This document shows, piece by piece, positions 26,301-34,825 of a DNA stretch of 64,000 nucleotides. Origin of the DNA: Pseudomonas sichuanensis (GTDB taxonomy: Bacteria > Pseudomonadota > Gammaproteobacteria > Pseudomonadales > Pseudomonadaceae). Positions within the stretch are counted from its first letter, which is position 1; each line of letters opens with the position of its first letter. The stretch is from assembly GCF_003231305.1 (NCBI RefSeq), contig NZ_QKVM01000006.1:90119-154118 (forward strand). The letters run 5' to 3'. The notes below the pieces were generated by a model that did no database searches, was not told where the DNA came from, and saw only the letters and a list, made by a program, of their open reading frames with translations. The position numbers were made by a program, and so were the translations under genes.

Positions 26301-26375
26301 ATCGCGGGGCAAGTCGCATCGGCGCACCGCCGCTCCCACGCTAACCAACCGTGGGAGCGGGCTTGCCCCGCGATA
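26301..26375. repeat. Inverted REP pair, one arm enlarged
   Basis: The right arm (GTGGGAGCGGGCTTGCCCCG, 26350-26375) matches the left arm from 26301 except that the left arm carries about 15 extra bases in its middle. It lies between the Smr gene and the small membrane protein gene. Confidence 0.8.
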
Positions 26376-26379
26376 GGGG

Positions 26380-26700
26380 TCAATCGTGCTTTTTCATCAA
26401 ATGCGGCGACAGGTTCAGCTCACGCCCGCGGCGCAGGCGAATACGGCTGCGGCGCCAGAAGCGCACGCCGACATACAGCAGCAACAGCCCGACCACGGTC
26501 AGTGTGGCCGCGAGCGGGCGGTTGGCATTGAGTTCGGCGAGGGCGGGGTAGTTGCCCAGCAGGCCGGCGATGCCGGCCATGGCGAGCAGGATGCCCAGGG
26601 TGGCCAGCAGGACGGAGAAGGCGGCGGCCAGGCGCGCGCCCCAGTTGCGCGGCTCGCGCTGGCGTAGGCGTCTGGCATCGAAACTGCCTTTGAGCTTCAT
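26380..26700 (-). CDS. Small two-helix membrane protein, unknown function
   Basis: The 106-residue product has a basic N-terminus, two hydrophobic segments (LAAAFSVLLATLGILLAMAG and LAATLTVVGLLLLYVGVRF) and an arginine-rich C-terminal part (WRRSRIRLRRGRELN). I do not recognise a family. GAGGAA lies before the ATG. A REP pair follows the stop. Confidence 0.75.
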   Translation of the reverse strand: MKLKGSFDARRLRQREPRNWGARLAAAFSVLLATLGILLAMAGIAGLLGNYPALAELNANRPLAATLTVVGLLLLYVGVRFWRRSRIRLRRGRELNLSPHLMKKHD

Positions 26701-26789
26701 TCGAATTCCTCGGGATCTGGTGTCGCTGATCCGGGTTTCGACCTGCTGCCTGCCCTTGGGTTCCGCCCGCCCGCCGGGCGGTGCCTGGC

Positions 26790-27380
26790 TTAGACCAGGC
26801 TGGCGGTAGGGGCCACGCAGGCGAAGTTGTCGGCCATCACGGCCATCTCGCACTGATGGATCTGTGCGGCCGGGATGACCCCGTCCTTGAAGGCCAGGTC
26901 ACGGGTCGCCGAGGCATCTTCCACCAGGGTGCAACGATAACCATAGTCCTTGGCGCGGCGTACGGTGGTGCTGACGCTGGAGTGGCTCATGAAACCGCAG
27001 ACGATCAGGTCCAGGTGGCCGAGCTCCTGCAGTGTTTCGTGCAGCTTGGTGTTCTTGAAGGCGTTGGGCATGCGCTTTTCGATGATGGTTTCACCGGCCA
27101 GCGGCTCCAGGCCCGGGATGAACTCGCCGCGCGCGCCCTGCGGGTCGAACAGGCCGCCGACGGTGCCCAGGTGGCGAACGTGGATGATCGGGCGCCCGGC
27201 CTTGCGGGCAGCGTCGAGCAACCGGGCGATGTTGGCCACGGCCTCGTCCATGCCCGACAGCGCCAACGGACCGCTCAGGTACTCCTTTTGCGCGTCGATG
27301 ACGATCAGGCTGGCTTGGCCCAGCTTGGCCGGCGGGTAGTCGCGGCCGCTGAGGCGGAACATCGTGGTTGGAACGGACAT
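26790..27380 (-). CDS. Isochorismatase-fold protein with Ser in place of the catalytic Cys
   Basis: The 196-residue protein has the isochorismatase/cysteine-hydrolase fold: Asp29 in LIVIDAQKEYL, Lys102 in IIEKRMPNAF, and a loop CGFMSHSSVSTTVRRA. Relatives usually read C-G-F-M-T-H-M-C-V-S-T-T in that loop, with the nucleophile before V. Here that position is Ser135. The enzyme may therefore act without a thiolate, like PhzD-type isochorismatases that use only the Asp/Lys pair, or may be inactive as an amidase. AAGGAG precedes the ATG. It is divergent from prmB. Confidence 0.88.
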   Translation of the reverse strand: MSVPTTMFRLSGRDYPPAKLGQASLIVIDAQKEYLSGPLALSGMDEAVANIARLLDAARKAGRPIIHVRHLGTVGGLFDPQGARGEFIPGLEPLAGETIIEKRMPNAFKNTKLHETLQELGHLDLIVCGFMSHSSVSTTVRRAKDYGYRCTLVEDASATRDLAFKDGVIPAAQIHQCEMAVMADNFACVAPTASLV

Positions 27381-27559
27381 CAAGGGCTCCTTGGGTAGGG
27401 CTTTTGTGTACCTATTCTCCCTTGCCTTGGCGCCAATGTGAATGGTTGACATTGCAGACGGCATGGTTACTGGCCTGTGGCTACCCATTCGGCTATCGGA
27501 GAGAACATTTGTGTGGTGTGGGCTGTTAGACTTTTGGCCTGTCTGAAAAGGAGTCCTCC

Positions 27560-28468
27560 GTGATCACATCCCGCCTGCGCACCCTGCGCGACCATATCCG
27601 CTGGGCGGTCAGCCGCTTCCATGAGCATGAGCTGTTTTTCGGCCACGGTGCCGACAATGCCTGGGACGAGGCCCGTCTGCTGGTGCTCGGCGCCGTGCAC
27701 CTGCCGTGGGAGGTGGCCGACAGCTACCTGGACTGCCAACTGGAGGACGACGAGCGGGTGCGCCTGATGCACTTGCTCAAGCGCCGTATCGAGGAGCGGG
27801 TACCGACCGCCTATCTGCTGGGCGAGGCGTGGTTCTGCGGCATGTCGTTCATCGTCGATGAGCGTGTGCTGGTGCCGCGCTCACCGATTGGCGAGCTGAT
27901 CGAAAAACGCTTCGAGCCGTGGCTGGCGGCGGAACCTGCGCGCATCCTCGACCTGTGCACCGGCTCCGGTTGCATCGGCATCGTCGCTGCCGAGGTGTTC
28001 CAGGAGGCTGAGGTGGTGCTGGGCGACCTGTCCTTCGATGCCCTGGAAGTGGCCAACCAGAACATCGAGCGACATGGCCTGGATGCGCGGGTCTACACCG
28101 TGCAGGGCGATGGCTTCGCCGGCCTGCCGGGGCAGCGCTTCGACCTGATCCTGTCGAACCCGCCGTACGTCGATTCGGAAGACTTCGCCGACATGCCGGC
28201 CGAATACCACCACGAACCCGAACTGGGCCTGGCCTGCGGCAACGATGGCCTGGACCTGGTGCGGCGCATGCTCGCCGAGGCGGCCGACCATCTGACCGAG
28301 AAAGGTTTGCTGATTGTCGAAGTGGGCAACAGCCAGGTGCATGTCGAGGCGTTGTACCCCGAGGTGGACTTTGCCTGGCTGGAGTTCGAGCGCGGCGGCC
28401 ACGGGGTGTTCATGCTGACTGCCGAGCAGTGCCGGCAGCATCAGGAACTGTTCGCTTCGCGGGTTTGA
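27560..28468 (+). CDS. prmB: 50S ribosomal protein L3 glutamine methyltransferase
   Basis: The 302-residue SAM-dependent methyltransferase modifies a glutamine of ribosomal protein L3. It has the PrmB N-terminal helical domain, the SAM motif [16 protein letters not shown] (about 133-148) and the catalytic [32 protein letters not shown] is characteristic of PrmB rather than PrmC. GTG start with AAGGAG 6 nt upstream. A REP-derived inverted repeat follows. Confidence 0.96.
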   Translation: MITSRLRTLRDHIRWAVSRFHEHELFFGHGADNAWDEARLLVLGAVHLPWEVADSYLDCQLEDDERVRLMHLLKRRIEERVPTAYLLGEAWFCGMSFIVDERVLVPRSPIGELIEKRFEPWLAAEPARILDLCTGSGCIGIVAAEVFQEAEVVLGDLSFDALEVANQNIERHGLDARVYTVQGDGFAGLPGQRFDLILSNPPYVDSEDFADMPAEYHHEPELGLACGNDGLDLVRRMLAEAADHLTEKGLLIVEVGNSQVHVEALYPEVDFAWLEFERGGHGVFMLTAEQCRQHQELFASRV

Positions 28469-28485
28469 TCGGCGTTCGGTGAACT

Positions 28486-28592
28486 GGGGCTGCTGTGCAG
28501 CCCTATCGCGACACGAGGCCGCTCCTGCAGGTGGCCGCGAACCTCTGTAGGAGCGGCCTTGTGCCGCGAGCGGGCCGCAACGCGGCCCCAGC
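28486..28592. repeat. Degenerate BIME-like inverted repeat
   Basis: The right half carries GTAGGAGCGGCCTTGTGCCG and the left half its diverged complement (CGCGACACGAGGCCGCTCCT). They lie closer together than in the intact elements, as if the centre had been deleted. Confidence 0.75.
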
Positions 28593-28597
28593 TTTTG

Positions 28598-29383
28598 TCA
28601 GCGCGTGGCAATCCAGATCAGCAGCCCGGCCTGGAACACCGCAAAGGCCACCAGGCAGGTGATGGTGAAGCGCAGCCCGTTGTCCTCGCGACGGTACTTG
28701 GCCACACGCTCGTCACGCTCGCGCAGCTGCGCTTCCTTTTCCATCAGGTTCTGCTCGGCCTGCTGCAGCATGCCGGCGGCGTCGAGGATGTCGACCCGCT
28801 GCACCTTCTCGGTATTCCAGCCGCCCTTGAGCTGGCCCACTGTGGTTTCCACCACGGCGCCCTTGAGGATCTGGCCTTCGCTGTACTCCACGGCCAGGCC
28901 GACGCTGGTCAGCACATGGTCGCGGCGCAGGCGCGTGTCTTCGTTCAGCGCGTCCTTGTTCGGCAGGCTCATGCCTTCGATGCGGTAGCCCGAGCAGCGC
29001 TGCTGTAGCCATTGCACCGCCTGGGTCAGCAGGTAGCGGCCAAGCCCACGATTAAGTGGCTCCAGCTGCAGGCCGGCGTCGCTGCCGATGCGCACAAGGC
29101 GCTCTTCGTGATCGACGCGAATATCCAGCTGGTTCTGTTCCTTGCGCACTTTCTGCCCGGGCAGGCGGATTTCCATGCGCAGCAGGCTATGGGCCTTGTC
29201 ATGCCGCTCGGCGTAACCGAACTGGACGAAGCGCAGCGGGCGGGCGCCGCTGTTGCGATCGGTCGGCAGGGCGGCCAGGCGCAGCAGCTGGAAGTGTTCG
29301 GCAGCCAGGTCCGCCCACGGCAGCGGGGCGCTTTCCGGGGCTTGTTCTTCGGTCGCCTCGGCGGCGGCGGGAGCATCGGTCAT
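28598..29383 (-). CDS. Conserved hypothetical protein with C-terminal membrane helix
   Basis: The 261-residue protein starts with an acidic, low-complexity tail (about 1-25). It continues with a mixed globular domain (LRFVQFGYAERHDKAHSLLRMEIRLP, LNRGLGRYLLTQAVQWLQQ), a coiled-coil-like segment (MLQQAEQNLMEKEAQLRERDERVAKYRRE, about 205-235) and one C-terminal membrane helix (FTITCLVAFAVFQAGLLIWI). This suggests a tail-anchored cytoplasmic protein. Some strands recall acetyltransferase folds, but I cannot assign a family. GAGGA precedes the ATG. Confidence 0.75.
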   Translation of the reverse strand: MTDAPAAAEATEEQAPESAPLPWADLAAEHFQLLRLAALPTDRNSGARPLRFVQFGYAERHDKAHSLLRMEIRLPGQKVRKEQNQLDIRVDHEERLVRIGSDAGLQLEPLNRGLGRYLLTQAVQWLQQRCSGYRIEGMSLPNKDALNEDTRLRRDHVLTSVGLAVEYSEGQILKGAVVETTVGQLKGGWNTEKVQRVDILDAAGMLQQAEQNLMEKEAQLRERDERVAKYRREDNGLRFTITCLVAFAVFQAGLLIWIATR

Positions 29384-29505
29384 CAGGGCAATCCTCAGGT
29401 GCGCGGCGGCCGGGTGCTGGTGGACATCGCACGCGCAGTCACCGCCTTCTCATGCCGCGTTATCGGCAGCCTTCGTCAAGACCTGAGCCTGCGCGGCAGG
29501 AAAGC

Positions 29506-30468
29506 TCAGGCCGGCGGCAGGCCATGGATGAAGGCGACGATCCGTTCGCCCAGTTCGCGGGCCAGCGGCAGTTCGGGATTGCTGTAGCTGTCGCGTTGCT
29601 GGCGCATGTCCCGGGGGCTGATGCGCAACATGTGGTTCATGCCGTCGATCAGCGCCAGTTGCGCGTCGGGCTTGGCGGCCTTGAGCCGTTCGGCGTCGGC
29701 AACTTCCACCTGCACGTCATTGCGCCCCTGAATGATCAGCGCCGGCACCTGGAGCCTGGCGAACGCCGCCGCCGGGTCCTGGCGCAGCAGCGAAATCAGG
29801 TACGGCTGCACACTGGGGCGGAACACCTGGCGCAGCGGGGTCGGTACATCCAGGCTGGTCTGCCCGGCCTGCAGGCGGTCGATCAGGGCCACGCCGCCGG
29901 CCAGTTGCGCCGCCGGCAGGCGCTGGGCCAACTGCTCGCGCAGCACATCGGCCACCGGGCGGCCGCTGCCGGCCAGGGTAATGACCGCGCTGGCGCCGGC
30001 CTGCTCGGCGGCCAGGCTGGCAATCAGCGCCCCCTCGCTGTGGCCGACCAGGATCAGCGGGCCGAAACGCGGGTCATGGCGCAGTTTCTGGCCCCAGGCC
30101 ACGGCGTCGGCGACGTAGCGCTCGACGCTCAGTTCGCGCTCGTCCGGGGTGGCCGGCTGGCTGGCGGCCACCCCGCGCTTGTCATAGCGCACGCTGGCGA
30201 TGTGTTCGCCGGCCAGCAGCAAGGCCAGGCGCTTGAGGTTGTCGATGCGCCCGGAGGCCGGGTTGTTGCCGTCGCGGTCGGTGGGGCCGGAGCCGGCGAT
30301 GATCAGCACCACCGGCGGCGGGGTGTCCTGCTGCGGCAACAGCAGGCTGCCATGCAGCACGCCCTGGCCGGTGTCTAGGTCGATCGGGCGTTGCAGCACG
30401 GTAGGGGCGGCCGCGTGGGCCAGGCCGGCGCACAGCATTAGGAGCAGGGTGATGAGGCGCAACTTCAT
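29506..30468 (-). CDS. Secreted or periplasmic alpha/beta hydrolase
   Basis: The 320-residue protein has a signal peptide (MKLRLITLLLMLCAGLAHAA) and an alpha/beta-hydrolase core with oxyanion segment VVLIIAGSGPTDRDGNN, nucleophile Ser in GHSEGA (about 145), a candidate Asp in IIQGRNDVQV and a late His in DGMNHMLR. It probably hydrolyses an ester in the periplasm; the substrate is unknown. Longer upstream starts would read through a REP pair and are rejected. Confidence 0.88.
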   Translation of the reverse strand: MKLRLITLLLMLCAGLAHAAAPTVLQRPIDLDTGQGVLHGSLLLPQQDTPPPVVLIIAGSGPTDRDGNNPASGRIDNLKRLALLLAGEHIASVRYDKRGVAASQPATPDERELSVERYVADAVAWGQKLRHDPRFGPLILVGHSEGALIASLAAEQAGASAVITLAGSGRPVADVLREQLAQRLPAAQLAGGVALIDRLQAGQTSLDVPTPLRQVFRPSVQPYLISLLRQDPAAAFARLQVPALIIQGRNDVQVEVADAERLKAAKPDAQLALIDGMNHMLRISPRDMRQQRDSYSNPELPLARELGERIVAFIHGLPPA

Positions 30469-30548
30469 GGACGGGGGACTGCTTGGGAAGGTGAAGGTAG
30501 GACCGAGCTTGAAGGGGAAGGTTCGTGCAGCGCGTCGAGCTGACCTGT

Positions 30549-30648
30549 GCCGGCCTCTTCGCGGGTAAACCCGCTCCCACAGGGCCAGCGACGGTTTCGA
30601 ACACACACTAACACCTGTGGGAGCGGGTTTACCCGCGAAGAGGCCGGC
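30549..30648. repeat. Perfect 35-bp inverted REP pair
   Basis: Two identical 35-bp REP copies (30549-30583 and 30614-30648; core CGCGGGTAAACCCGCTCCCA) face each other across 30 bases. They lie between the divergent hydrolase and aroC genes, so unusually in a 5' rather than a 3' region. Confidence 0.93.
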
Positions 30649-30723
30649 ATGGGCAACCCATCGTGTGGCGTTTTCCGTATACTGCTGCTTTCGTCCCACT
30701 CAGGCTGATTTCGCGGAGCGTCC

Positions 30724-31815
30724 ATGTCCGGCAATACCTACGGCAAGCTGTTCACTGTCACCACCGCTGGCGAAAGCCATGGCCCGGCGTTGGTCGCCAT
30801 TGTCGATGGGTGCCCGCCCGGCCTGGAAATCTCCCTGGCCGATCTGCAGCATGACCTTGACCGGCGCAAGCCCGGCACCAGCCGGCACACCACCCAGCGC
30901 CAGGAAGCCGATGAAGTGGAGATCCTCTCGGGCGTGTTCGAAGGCCGTACCACCGGCTGCTCGATCGGCCTGCTGATCCGCAACACCGACCAGAAGTCCA
31001 AGGACTACTCGGCGATCAAGGACCTGTTCCGCCCGGCCCACGCCGACTACACCTACCACCACAAGTATGGCGAGCGCGACTACCGCGGCGGCGGGCGCAG
31101 CTCGGCGCGCGAGACCGCCATGCGCGTGGCCGCTGGCGCCATCGCCAAGAAGTATCTGGCCACCCAGGGCATCCGCGTGCGCGGCTACATGAGCCAGCTC
31201 GGTCCGATCGAGATCCCGTTCAAGACCTGGGACTCGGTGGAAGACAACGCCTTCTTCAGCCCCGACCCGGCCAAGGTGCCGGAGCTCGAGGCCTACATGG
31301 ACCAATTGCGCCGTGACCAGGACTCGGTCGGGGCGAAGATCACCGTGGTGGCCGAGGGCGTGATGCCGGGCCTGGGCGAGCCGATCTTCGACCGCCTGGA
31401 CGCCGAGCTGGCCCATGCGCTGATGAGCATCAACGCCGTCAAGGGCGTGGAGATCGGCGCCGGTTTCGCCAGCGTCGCCCAGCGCGGCACCGAACACCGT
31501 GACGAAATGACGCCGCAAGGCTTCCTCAGCAACAACGCCGGCGGCATTCTCGGTGGCATTTCCTCCGGCCAGCCGATTGTCGCCCACCTGGCGCTCAAGC
31601 CGACCTCCAGCATCACCACGCCGGGCCGCTCGATCGACATCGACGGCAACCCGGTGGAAGTGATCACCAAGGGCCGTCACGATCCGTGCGTCGGTATCCG
31701 CGCCACGCCGATCGCCGAGGCGATGATGGCCATCGTGCTGATGGACCACCTGCTGCGCCACCGCGCGCAGAATGCCGACGTGAAGGTGAATACCCCGGTG
31801 CTGGGCCAGCTCTGA
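30724..31815 (+). CDS. aroC: Chorismate synthase
   Basis: The 363-residue enzyme converts 5-enolpyruvylshikimate-3-phosphate to chorismate with reduced FMN, the end of the shikimate pathway. Family signatures are clear: [14 protein letters not shown] at the start, [39 protein letters not shown], and EHRDEM and [10 protein letters not shown] near the C-terminus. Length is normal. GGAG lies 6-9 nt before the ATG. A long inverted repeat follows the stop. Confidence 0.98.
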   Translation: MSGNTYGKLFTVTTAGESHGPALVAIVDGCPPGLEISLADLQHDLDRRKPGTSRHTTQRQEADEVEILSGVFEGRTTGCSIGLLIRNTDQKSKDYSAIKDLFRPAHADYTYHHKYGERDYRGGGRSSARETAMRVAAGAIAKKYLATQGIRVRGYMSQLGPIEIPFKTWDSVEDNAFFSPDPAKVPELEAYMDQLRRDQDSVGAKITVVAEGVMPGLGEPIFDRLDAELAHALMSINAVKGVEIGAGFASVAQRGTEHRDEMTPQGFLSNNAGGILGGISSGQPIVAHLALKPTSSITTPGRSIDIDGNPVEVITKGRHDPCVGIRATPIAEAMMAIVLMDHLLRHRAQNADVKVNTPVLGQL

Positions 31816-31830
31816 TCAGATTGTTCGAGC

Positions 31831-31965
31831 CTCATCGCCTGTAGGAGCGGCCTTGTGTCGCGAAAGGGGCGCAAAGCGCCCCCGGCAATCGATGTGAAAA
31901 CGCTGAGATCCAGGGGCTGCTGCGCAGCCCTTTCGCGACACAAGGCCGCTCCTACGGGCGATGAG
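31831..31965. repeat. BIME-like element with 38-bp terminal inverted repeats
   Basis: The arms (31831-31868 and 31928-31965) match at 37 of 38 positions. They carry the variant GGCCTTGTGTCGCGAAAGGG, in which both arms share the same T/A change relative to the copies at 24480 and 59212. Paired changes that keep the stem suggest selection on structure or copying of one arm from the other. Confidence 0.92.
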
Positions 31966-31995
31966 GCCGGCACAGACTACCACCGAGCTTGCCCC

Positions 31996-33150
31996 ATGCC
32001 CCCCATTCCCTACTGGCGCCTGTCCAGCTTCTACCTCTTCTACTTCGCCCTGCTCGGCTCCACGGCGCCGTTCCTGGCCCTGTACTTCGATCACCTGGGT
32101 TTCTCCCCGGCACGCATCGGCGAGCTGGTGGCCATCCCCATGCTGATGCGTTGCATCGCCCCCAACCTGTGGGGCTGGCTGGGTGACCGCAGCGGCCAGC
32201 GCCTGCTCATCGTGCGTCTGGGGGCTTTGTCGACCCTGGCGACCTTCTCGCTGATCTTCTTCGGCAAGAGCTACGCTTGGCTGGCGTTGGTGATGGCCCT
32301 GCACGCGTTCTTCTGGCATGCGGTACTGCCGCAGTTCGAGGTGATCACCCTGGCCCACCTGCACGGCCAGACCGCGCGCTACAGCCAGGTGCGGCTGTGG
32401 GGCTCGATCGGCTTCATCCTCACCGTGGTCGGCCTGGGGCGCCTGTTCGAACAGTTGAGCCTGGACATCTACCCGGTGGCCCTGGTGACCATCATGGCCG
32501 GCATCGTCGCCGCCAGCCTGTGGGTGCCCAACGCCCAGCCGCCGGAGCATGCCGCGCGGCACGGGGCAGGGGGCTTCCTCAAGCAATTGCTGGCGCCGGG
32601 CGTGCTGGCGTTCTACCTGTGCGTGGGGCTGATGCAACTCAGCCACGGCCCGTACTACACCTTCCTCACCCTGCACCTGGAGTCGCTGGGCTACAGCCGT
32701 GGTGCGATCGGCCTGCTGTGGGCGCTGGGGGTGGTGGCCGAGGTGCTGGTGTTCATGGGCATGAGCCGCATCTTTGCGCGCTTTTCGGTACGCCGGGTGC
32801 TGCTGGCGAGCTTCCTGCTGGCCGCCGTGCGCTGGCTGCTGCTGGGCAACCTTGCGGATATCCCGGCGGTGCTGATGCTTGCCCAGGTGTTGCACGCCGC
32901 CACCTTCGGTTGCTTCCACGCCGCCAGCATCGCCTTCGTGCAGTCCAGCTTCGGTGCCCGTCAGCAGGGCCAGGGCCAGGCGTTGTACGCCGCCCTGTCC
33001 GGCACCGGCGGTGCGCTGGGCGCGCTGTATTCGGGTTACAGCTGGAAACTGCTGGGCCCGCACTTCACCTTTGGTATGGCCAGCGTCGCGGCACTGGCGG
33101 CAGCCGTTATCATTGCCCTCCGTTTGAAAGACAGCAGGAACCACCCCTGA
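31996..33150 (+). CDS. MFS transporter (HcaT-like)
   Basis: The 384-residue protein has twelve predicted helices and the short N-terminus typical of the HcaT/phenylpropionate permease-like group (YWRLSSFYLFYFALLGSTAPFLALYF, PNLWGWLGDRSGQR). The substrate is unknown. The ATG giving MPPIPYWR is chosen; upstream codons would read through the repeat. Its TGA overlaps the ATG of the next gene by one base (TGATG), so the acireductone-dioxygenase-like protein is translationally coupled to it. Confidence 0.9.
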   Translation: MPPIPYWRLSSFYLFYFALLGSTAPFLALYFDHLGFSPARIGELVAIPMLMRCIAPNLWGWLGDRSGQRLLIVRLGALSTLATFSLIFFGKSYAWLALVMALHAFFWHAVLPQFEVITLAHLHGQTARYSQVRLWGSIGFILTVVGLGRLFEQLSLDIYPVALVTIMAGIVAASLWVPNAQPPEHAARHGAGGFLKQLLAPGVLAFYLCVGLMQLSHGPYYTFLTLHLESLGYSRGAIGLLWALGVVAEVLVFMGMSRIFARFSVRRVLLASFLLAAVRWLLLGNLADIPAVLMLAQVLHAATFGCFHAASIAFVQSSFGARQQGQGQALYAALSGTGGALGALYSGYSWKLLGPHFTFGMASVAALAAAVIIALRLKDSRNHP

Positions 33151-33686
33151 TGAGCATCCTCAGCGTTTTCCACATCAGCAGCCCCGAGCTTGCGAACAAG
33201 GTACTGACCCACCACGACGACATCGTCGCCACCCTGGCCGAGCAGGGTGTACGCCTGGCGCGCTGGGAGTCCGGCGCGCGCCTGCGTCCGGGCAGCAGCC
33301 TGGGCGAGGTGCTGGACGCGTGCCGCGCACCGCTCGACCGGCTGATGAGCGAGCATGGCAGTGCAACCTTCAGCCTGCTCAGCCGCGATGGCGTCGACTC
33401 CGCCGAGGTGGACTTGCGCGACGAGCATGTGCATGACGATGAGCAAGTGTTCGCGCTGATCAGCGGGCGTGCACAGCTGAGCCTGCGCCTGGGCGATTTC
33501 GTCTATGCCGTGCTGTGCGAAAAAGATGATGTGCTGGTGGTGCCGGCTGGCACCCGGCGCTGGCTTGACCTGGGAGACACGCCGTTCTGTCTGGCGCTGC
33601 GGCTGCACGCCAGCGAGCAGGGCGTGCAGCCGCGTTTCACCGGGGATGCCGCTGCCCGGCAGTTCCCGGGCTTCGGCGAGCTCTGA
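33150..33686 (+). CDS. Acireductone dioxygenase-like cupin lacking two metal ligands
   Basis: The 178-residue protein aligns along its length with acireductone dioxygenase (MtnD). It shares SVFHISSPELANKVLTHHDDI, the VYAVLCEKDD-x-x-x-VPAGT strand pair, and the ending FTGDAAARQFP. MtnD binds Fe or Ni with an H-x-H-x3-E triad plus a later His. Here the first two are kept (His93, His95), but the Glu position is Gln99 (a Glu sits one residue earlier) and the last His is Arg137 (GTRRW). Normal methionine-salvage activity is therefore doubtful. No mtnB or mtnC lies nearby. It is coupled to an MFS gene instead. Confidence 0.85.
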   Translation: MSILSVFHISSPELANKVLTHHDDIVATLAEQGVRLARWESGARLRPGSSLGEVLDACRAPLDRLMSEHGSATFSLLSRDGVDSAEVDLRDEHVHDDEQVFALISGRAQLSLRLGDFVYAVLCEKDDVLVVPAGTRRWLDLGDTPFCLALRLHASEQGVQPRFTGDAAARQFPGFGEL

Positions 33687-33695
33687 AACAGCTGC

Positions 33696-33968
33696 TTAGC
33701 GGTAGGTTGGCAGCGCGAAGCGCTGCTGGCTCTGCAGCCTGGAGATCACCGGCAGTTCACTCGCTTGTTCGGCGAGGTCACGGCGCAGCGCACTGATCGC
33801 CCACGACAGCTGTTCGGCACTGTGCAGTTGCGCGTAGCTCAGCACTCGGCGGGTGACCACGCCATCGGCGGCGCGCAGGGTCAGCAGCACACCGCCGTCC
33901 GGGCGGGCCTGAGTATCCACCTGATAGGCGGAAAACACCGAGACGAACTTTTGCTGGATGAGGTCCAT
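33696..33968 (-). CDS. DUF3509 family protein
   Basis: The 90-residue protein (MDLIQQKFVSVFSAYQV..., with VLSYAQLHSAEQLSWAISALRRDL) matches the small cytoplasmic DUF3509 family common in Pseudomonas. Function is unknown. AGGAG precedes the ATG at good spacing. It converges with the MFS/cupin pair. Upstream lies 267 nt of unusually AT-rich DNA shared with the divergent ankyrin gene. Confidence 0.88.
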   Translation of the reverse strand: MDLIQQKFVSVFSAYQVDTQARPDGGVLLTLRAADGVVTRRVLSYAQLHSAEQLSWAISALRRDLAEQASELPVISRLQSQQRFALPTYR

Positions 33969-34090
33969 ATCAACTCCTGACTGATGTGTGGGCAGACATG
34001 AGTTGGGTTTTGCAGTGATCGTGCCACTCTTTTTTGTATAAAAAATCCTTTAAAAACAATAGCTTATATGTGTGTTTTGGGCGTCTGGCA

Positions 34091-34133
34091 TTGCATTCTG
34101 CAAGGTCGTGCAATTTGCATAGTGCAATTTGCA
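34091..34133. promoter_or_regulatory. Cluster of three TTGCA/TGCAA palindromes
   Basis: Three related palindromes lie in a row. TTGCA-N3-TGCAA is at 34091-34103. Two identical copies of GTGCAATTTGCA are at 34108-34119 and 34122-34133, each a TGCAA-T-TTGCA palindrome. They are spaced 14 bases apart, near one and a half helical turns. They sit about 100 bases upstream of the ankyrin gene in an AT-rich divergent region, so they look like a multi-site operator. The regulator is unknown. Confidence 0.5.
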
Positions 34134-34235
34134 CGGTCATAGCTTCTGTCTTTGCCCCCCATAGAATCTGAACCTTTGACCCGCTGGCGGTGCCTGACCA
34201 ACACTTGGGCCCATTCAATTGCCAGGAGGTTCCAG

Positions 34236-34763
34236 ATGTCCGACCAACAGCCCGTACCCGTGCCCATGACCGCCGAAGAAACCGCCGCGTTCGCCGAAGA
34301 AGTTTTCGAACGTGCCCGCCGCGGCGATGCGGCGATGCTTGGGCGCCTGCTTGAAAGCGGCTTGCCGGTCGATTTGCGCAACCACAAGGGCGATACCCTG
34401 CTGATGCTGGCCTGCTACCACGGCCACCATGAAGCGGTGCAGGTGCTGCTCGGCCACGGTGCCGACCCACTGATCGCCAACGACAACGGCCAGTTGCCCA
34501 TCGCCGGCGCGGCATTCAAGGGCGACCTGGCGATGATTCGCCTGCTGCTGGAGCAGGGCGTGCCCGTGGACGCTGCAGCAGCGGACGGCCGCACCGCATT
34601 GATGCTGGCGGCGATGTTCAATCGCCTGGAGATCATCGACTACCTGCTGGCCCAGGGCGCCGACCCGACGCACCGCGACGCCGCAGGCTCCACCGCACTG
34701 ATGGCGGCGCGCACCATGGGCGCGACGGACGCCGCCGCGCGCCTCGAAGCACTCGCCGGCTAA
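34236..34763 (+). CDS. Ankyrin repeat protein
   Basis: The 175-residue protein has an N-terminal acidic segment followed by about four ankyrin repeats. They are recognised by the recurrent G-x-T-x-L-M-L-A and VxVLLxxGADP patterns (KGDTLLMLACYHGHHEAV, VLLGHGADPLIANDNG, DGRTALMLAAMFNRLEIID, LLAQGADPTHRDAAG). It should act in protein-protein binding; the partner is unknown. There is no signal peptide. A strong AGGAGG precedes the ATG. Upstream lies the palindrome cluster at 34091-34133. Confidence 0.92.
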   Translation: MSDQQPVPVPMTAEETAAFAEEVFERARRGDAAMLGRLLESGLPVDLRNHKGDTLLMLACYHGHHEAVQVLLGHGADPLIANDNGQLPIAGAAFKGDLAMIRLLLEQGVPVDAAAADGRTALMLAAMFNRLEIIDYLLAQGADPTHRDAAGSTALMAARTMGATDAAARLEALAG

Positions 34764-34825
34764 CGGCCCGGGGGCGTTTGCGGCTATCCTTGGCGCCTTT
34801 TCACGCCAACCCGCAGGGCCCCCCC

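Noticed and set aside
30469..30699. N-terminal extension of the hydrolase through the REP pair
   Set aside because: The extension would precede an obvious signal peptide and reads through repeat DNA; the internal ATG is the better start.
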